Assembly (NCBI GenBank): GCA_031308135.1
Contig: JAHLJT010000631.1
Span: forward strand, 212,582,731-212,646,730
Reading direction: 5' to 3'
Source: Acheta domesticus
Lineage: Eukaryota; Arthropoda; Insecta; Orthoptera; Gryllidae
Length of the DNA stretch: 64,000 nt
The notes beneath the pieces were generated by a model that did no database searches, was not told the origin of the DNA, and worked only from the letters and a program-made list of their open reading frames with translations. A program made the translations under genes and the position numbers. Below are positions 63,501 through 64,000 of the stretch, one piece after another. The stretch's first letter is position 1, and each line of letters starts with the position of its first letter.

Positions 63501-64000
63501 ATCAGGCCTTGAGAACACGACATTATGATAAAGCGGTTCTCAAAATTTCCCAAGATGACAAATGCCGCATTTGCCTGGAGCAAGTAGAAACCATTGATCA
63601 TATTGTCTCAGCTTGTCCAATCCTAGCAAAGACAGAATACCTTAAAAGACATGACAGGGTGTGTAGCTACCTCCACTGGCAGATCTGTACCGCTCTCGAA
63701 GTTCCAAACACATGCCCCAAGTGGTACGAACACTCACCGAAACCGGTGACGTCTGTTGGATTGTGTACTATCTTGTACGACCAACAAATTCAAACAGATC
63801 GCACGATAGCGGCAAACAAACCGGATATAGTTGTCCGGGATTTGGCGAAAAAATCGTGTTTACTTATCGATGTTGCTGTACCTTGCGATCAAAACGTCGT
63901 TACCAAGGAGGCAGAGAAACGTCTTAAATACAAGAGTTTGGAAATCGAGATTAGCCGAATGTGGGGCGTAAAAGCACAGGTCGTCCCGATAGTTATCGGA
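60563..64000 (+). CDS. Dong/R4-like retrotransposon protein (reverse transcriptase and restriction-like endonuclease), 3' partial
   Basis: The longest open frame in the window: 1146 codons, no stop before the edge. The ATG at 60563 is the first after an in-frame TGA near 60515. N-terminal region (residues 50-130) has the conserved W..DEL.EVMWCFYYA start of this group. Reverse transcriptase: WKSPGIDK (about 441-448), NYRPITCLP (501), MAWIDYQKAFNSVP (570-583; N replaces the usual D in the AFDSVP motif), GIFQGDSLSPLLF (634-646), FYMDDL with YMDD intact (678-681). CCHC knuckle C1001-x2-C1004-x8-H1013-x4-C1018, followed by LAKTEYLKRHD. Restriction-like endonuclease KPD (1086-1088), LLIDVAVP (D1103). 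Only the last few dozen residues are likely missing. No frameshift or stop, so it may be recent or active. Confidence 0.9.
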   Translation, partial: MSKMDRTSNVMNLNVPCSTNVPYLLRNRANVTLSTSGHPTGVSPRDPEPAVARSHRQRWIRDELKEVMWCFYYAKAKNGGSEIKVFKVWRERNPDMRPTLDSKKLASQRRYILSSGKFTAEQLADIERNAGYVLRSNNPHDEHVELENDDPVEGSSLSSETHVSGENSSGNELHDKDMMRNLLRREIERVSQLPFESREPLRRIYENAKAKRVIETVNSVLNEVVETPGRDLDITEINHIIYATGYLVSQIILGPAKNTDGRQQNRVNSSVPPWMNRIMKRIADTRREISLLAEASSKSTHTSKVQRKIFNVEQKYQIENDTSRLMVVEKLKEKIQAWAQRIRTYKRRIDFRVQNRLFETDAKRFYRNLTQKPNGKAVTPSKDDAEAFWAGIWEESRSYNKDASWLQSEVDAADELVETVEDVHQFSEEDLFQAIKNMGNWKSPGIDKIQIYWIKKLTAIHSHLAKAVNKIFENPKEIPEWLTRGITYLLPKAGDSSLAKNYRPITCLPVLYKFITSAIADKMYRHLDKNHLMPAEQKGCRKGSYGCKEILLLKKVILNDVKKRKRNLSMAWIDYQKAFNSVPHVWILKTLEIYRFHPRLIEFCKASMKSWSTRLLIHSGKEAVETRSIQINRGIFQGDSLSPLLFCISLIPLSRQLSQADFGFKLHGDERSVSHLFYMDDLKVFAKNEAILSQMQSVVNDFSNDICMKFGLDKCAKINLKRGKLTTSENIEIDTHTVIQDLEPGKTYKYLGIEECETISNDRMKERIRREYYRRVRLVLQSALNSRNKISAIGSLEVPVAEYSFGLVDWTEQEIRTMDRKTRKLLTMHHVSHPRADIHRLYVARKEGGRGLRQIEASWHNAIVGLGKYVVSHQDDPLMRQVMKSDRRMGNRGIVSVARNIAKKTRQDTSNNTDTELMMLLNMKCETQKMLKKSWRDKPLHGQYLKRMNKVQINKDQSFMWLKRGRMKPEPEALVIAAQDQALRTRHYDKAVLKISQDDKCRICLEQVETIDHIVSACPILAKTEYLKRHDRVCSYLHWQICTALEVPNTCPKWYEHSPKPVTSVGLCTILYDQQIQTDRTIAANKPDIVVRDLAKKSCLLIDVAVPCDQNVVTKEAEKRLKYKSLEIEISRMWGVKAQVVPIVIG

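Larger units (their letters stand above)
60371..64000 (+). mobile_element. R4/Dong-type site-specific non-LTR retrotransposon (3' end outside window)
   Basis: The element begins directly after a TAA microsatellite. A GC-rich leader of about 190 bp precedes one long open reading frame that has not ended at 64000. Clade evidence is the single ORF with reverse transcriptase followed by a CCHC knuckle and a restriction-like (PD...D) endonuclease, instead of an N-terminal apurinic endonuclease. Dong-like members of the R4 group are known at TAA repeats (established knowledge, from memory). It is in the opposite orientation to RELCH, and lies upstream of the last RELCH exon seen. Confidence 0.88.

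Noticed and set aside
63712..63927. Plus frame beginning MPQVVRTLTETGD
   Set aside because: Out-of-frame shadow of the Dong-like endonuclease region.

Overview
The window is AT-rich nuclear DNA from an animal, most likely an arthropod and probably an insect. Evidence: short spliced exons with GT/AG borders, kilobase introns full of transposon remains, Jockey/CR1-like and RTE-like LINE fragments, piggyBac and hAT derivatives, and an insect-style N-terminus on a Cdt1-like protein. No operons, rRNA genes, convincing tRNA genes or CRISPR arrays were seen. The species cannot be named from the sequence alone.

Layout. 1-7.5 kb: transposon debris (Jockey/CR1-like LINE, RTE-like LINE ending in an ATT microsatellite, an hAT derivative with TIRs and 8-bp target duplication, and a piggyBac derivative with 13-bp TIRs). 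7.7-8.2 kb: first coding exon of a probable Cdt1/double parked gene (minus strand), recognised by its PIP-degron N-terminus. 8.2-9.2 kb: shared divergent promoter with two E2F-type sites. 9.2-11.1 kb: a complete SR-protein kinase (SRPK) in a single uninterrupted coding exon (plus). 11.76-13.76 kb: a complete six-exon D-amino-acid/D-aspartate oxidase (plus), 338 residues. 13.8-28.2 kb: intergenic, largely an unclassified repeat family with a head hairpin, one member enclosed by long terminal inverted repeats. 28.2-57.8 kb: RELCH (KIAA1468; LisH and HEAT-repeat RAB11-binding protein) on the minus strand. I traced 17 exons in continuous phase (2889 nt, 962 codons plus stop); the 5' LisH exons were not found in the window. 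Its introns hold a second piggyBac derivative, two copies of one LINE family, a TA-flanked MITE and several members of the repeat family. 60.4-64 kb: an R4/Dong-type site-specific non-LTR retrotransposon (plus), inserted in a TAA microsatellite, with an open reading frame of 1146 codons that runs off the window edge.

The host genes do not form an obvious pathway: Cdt1 acts in replication licensing, SRPK in splicing-factor phosphorylation, the oxidase in peroxisomal D-amino-acid breakdown, and RELCH in endosome-Golgi membrane contact. The best candidates for something new are the apparently intact Dong-like element with its GC-rich hairpin-rich leader, two piggyBac derivatives that appear to have lost the catalytic core but kept both terminal domains, the unclassified repeat family whose head hairpin shows a compensatory base change, and a 75-bp stop-free intron in RELCH. 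I found no evidence of a wholly new biological system.
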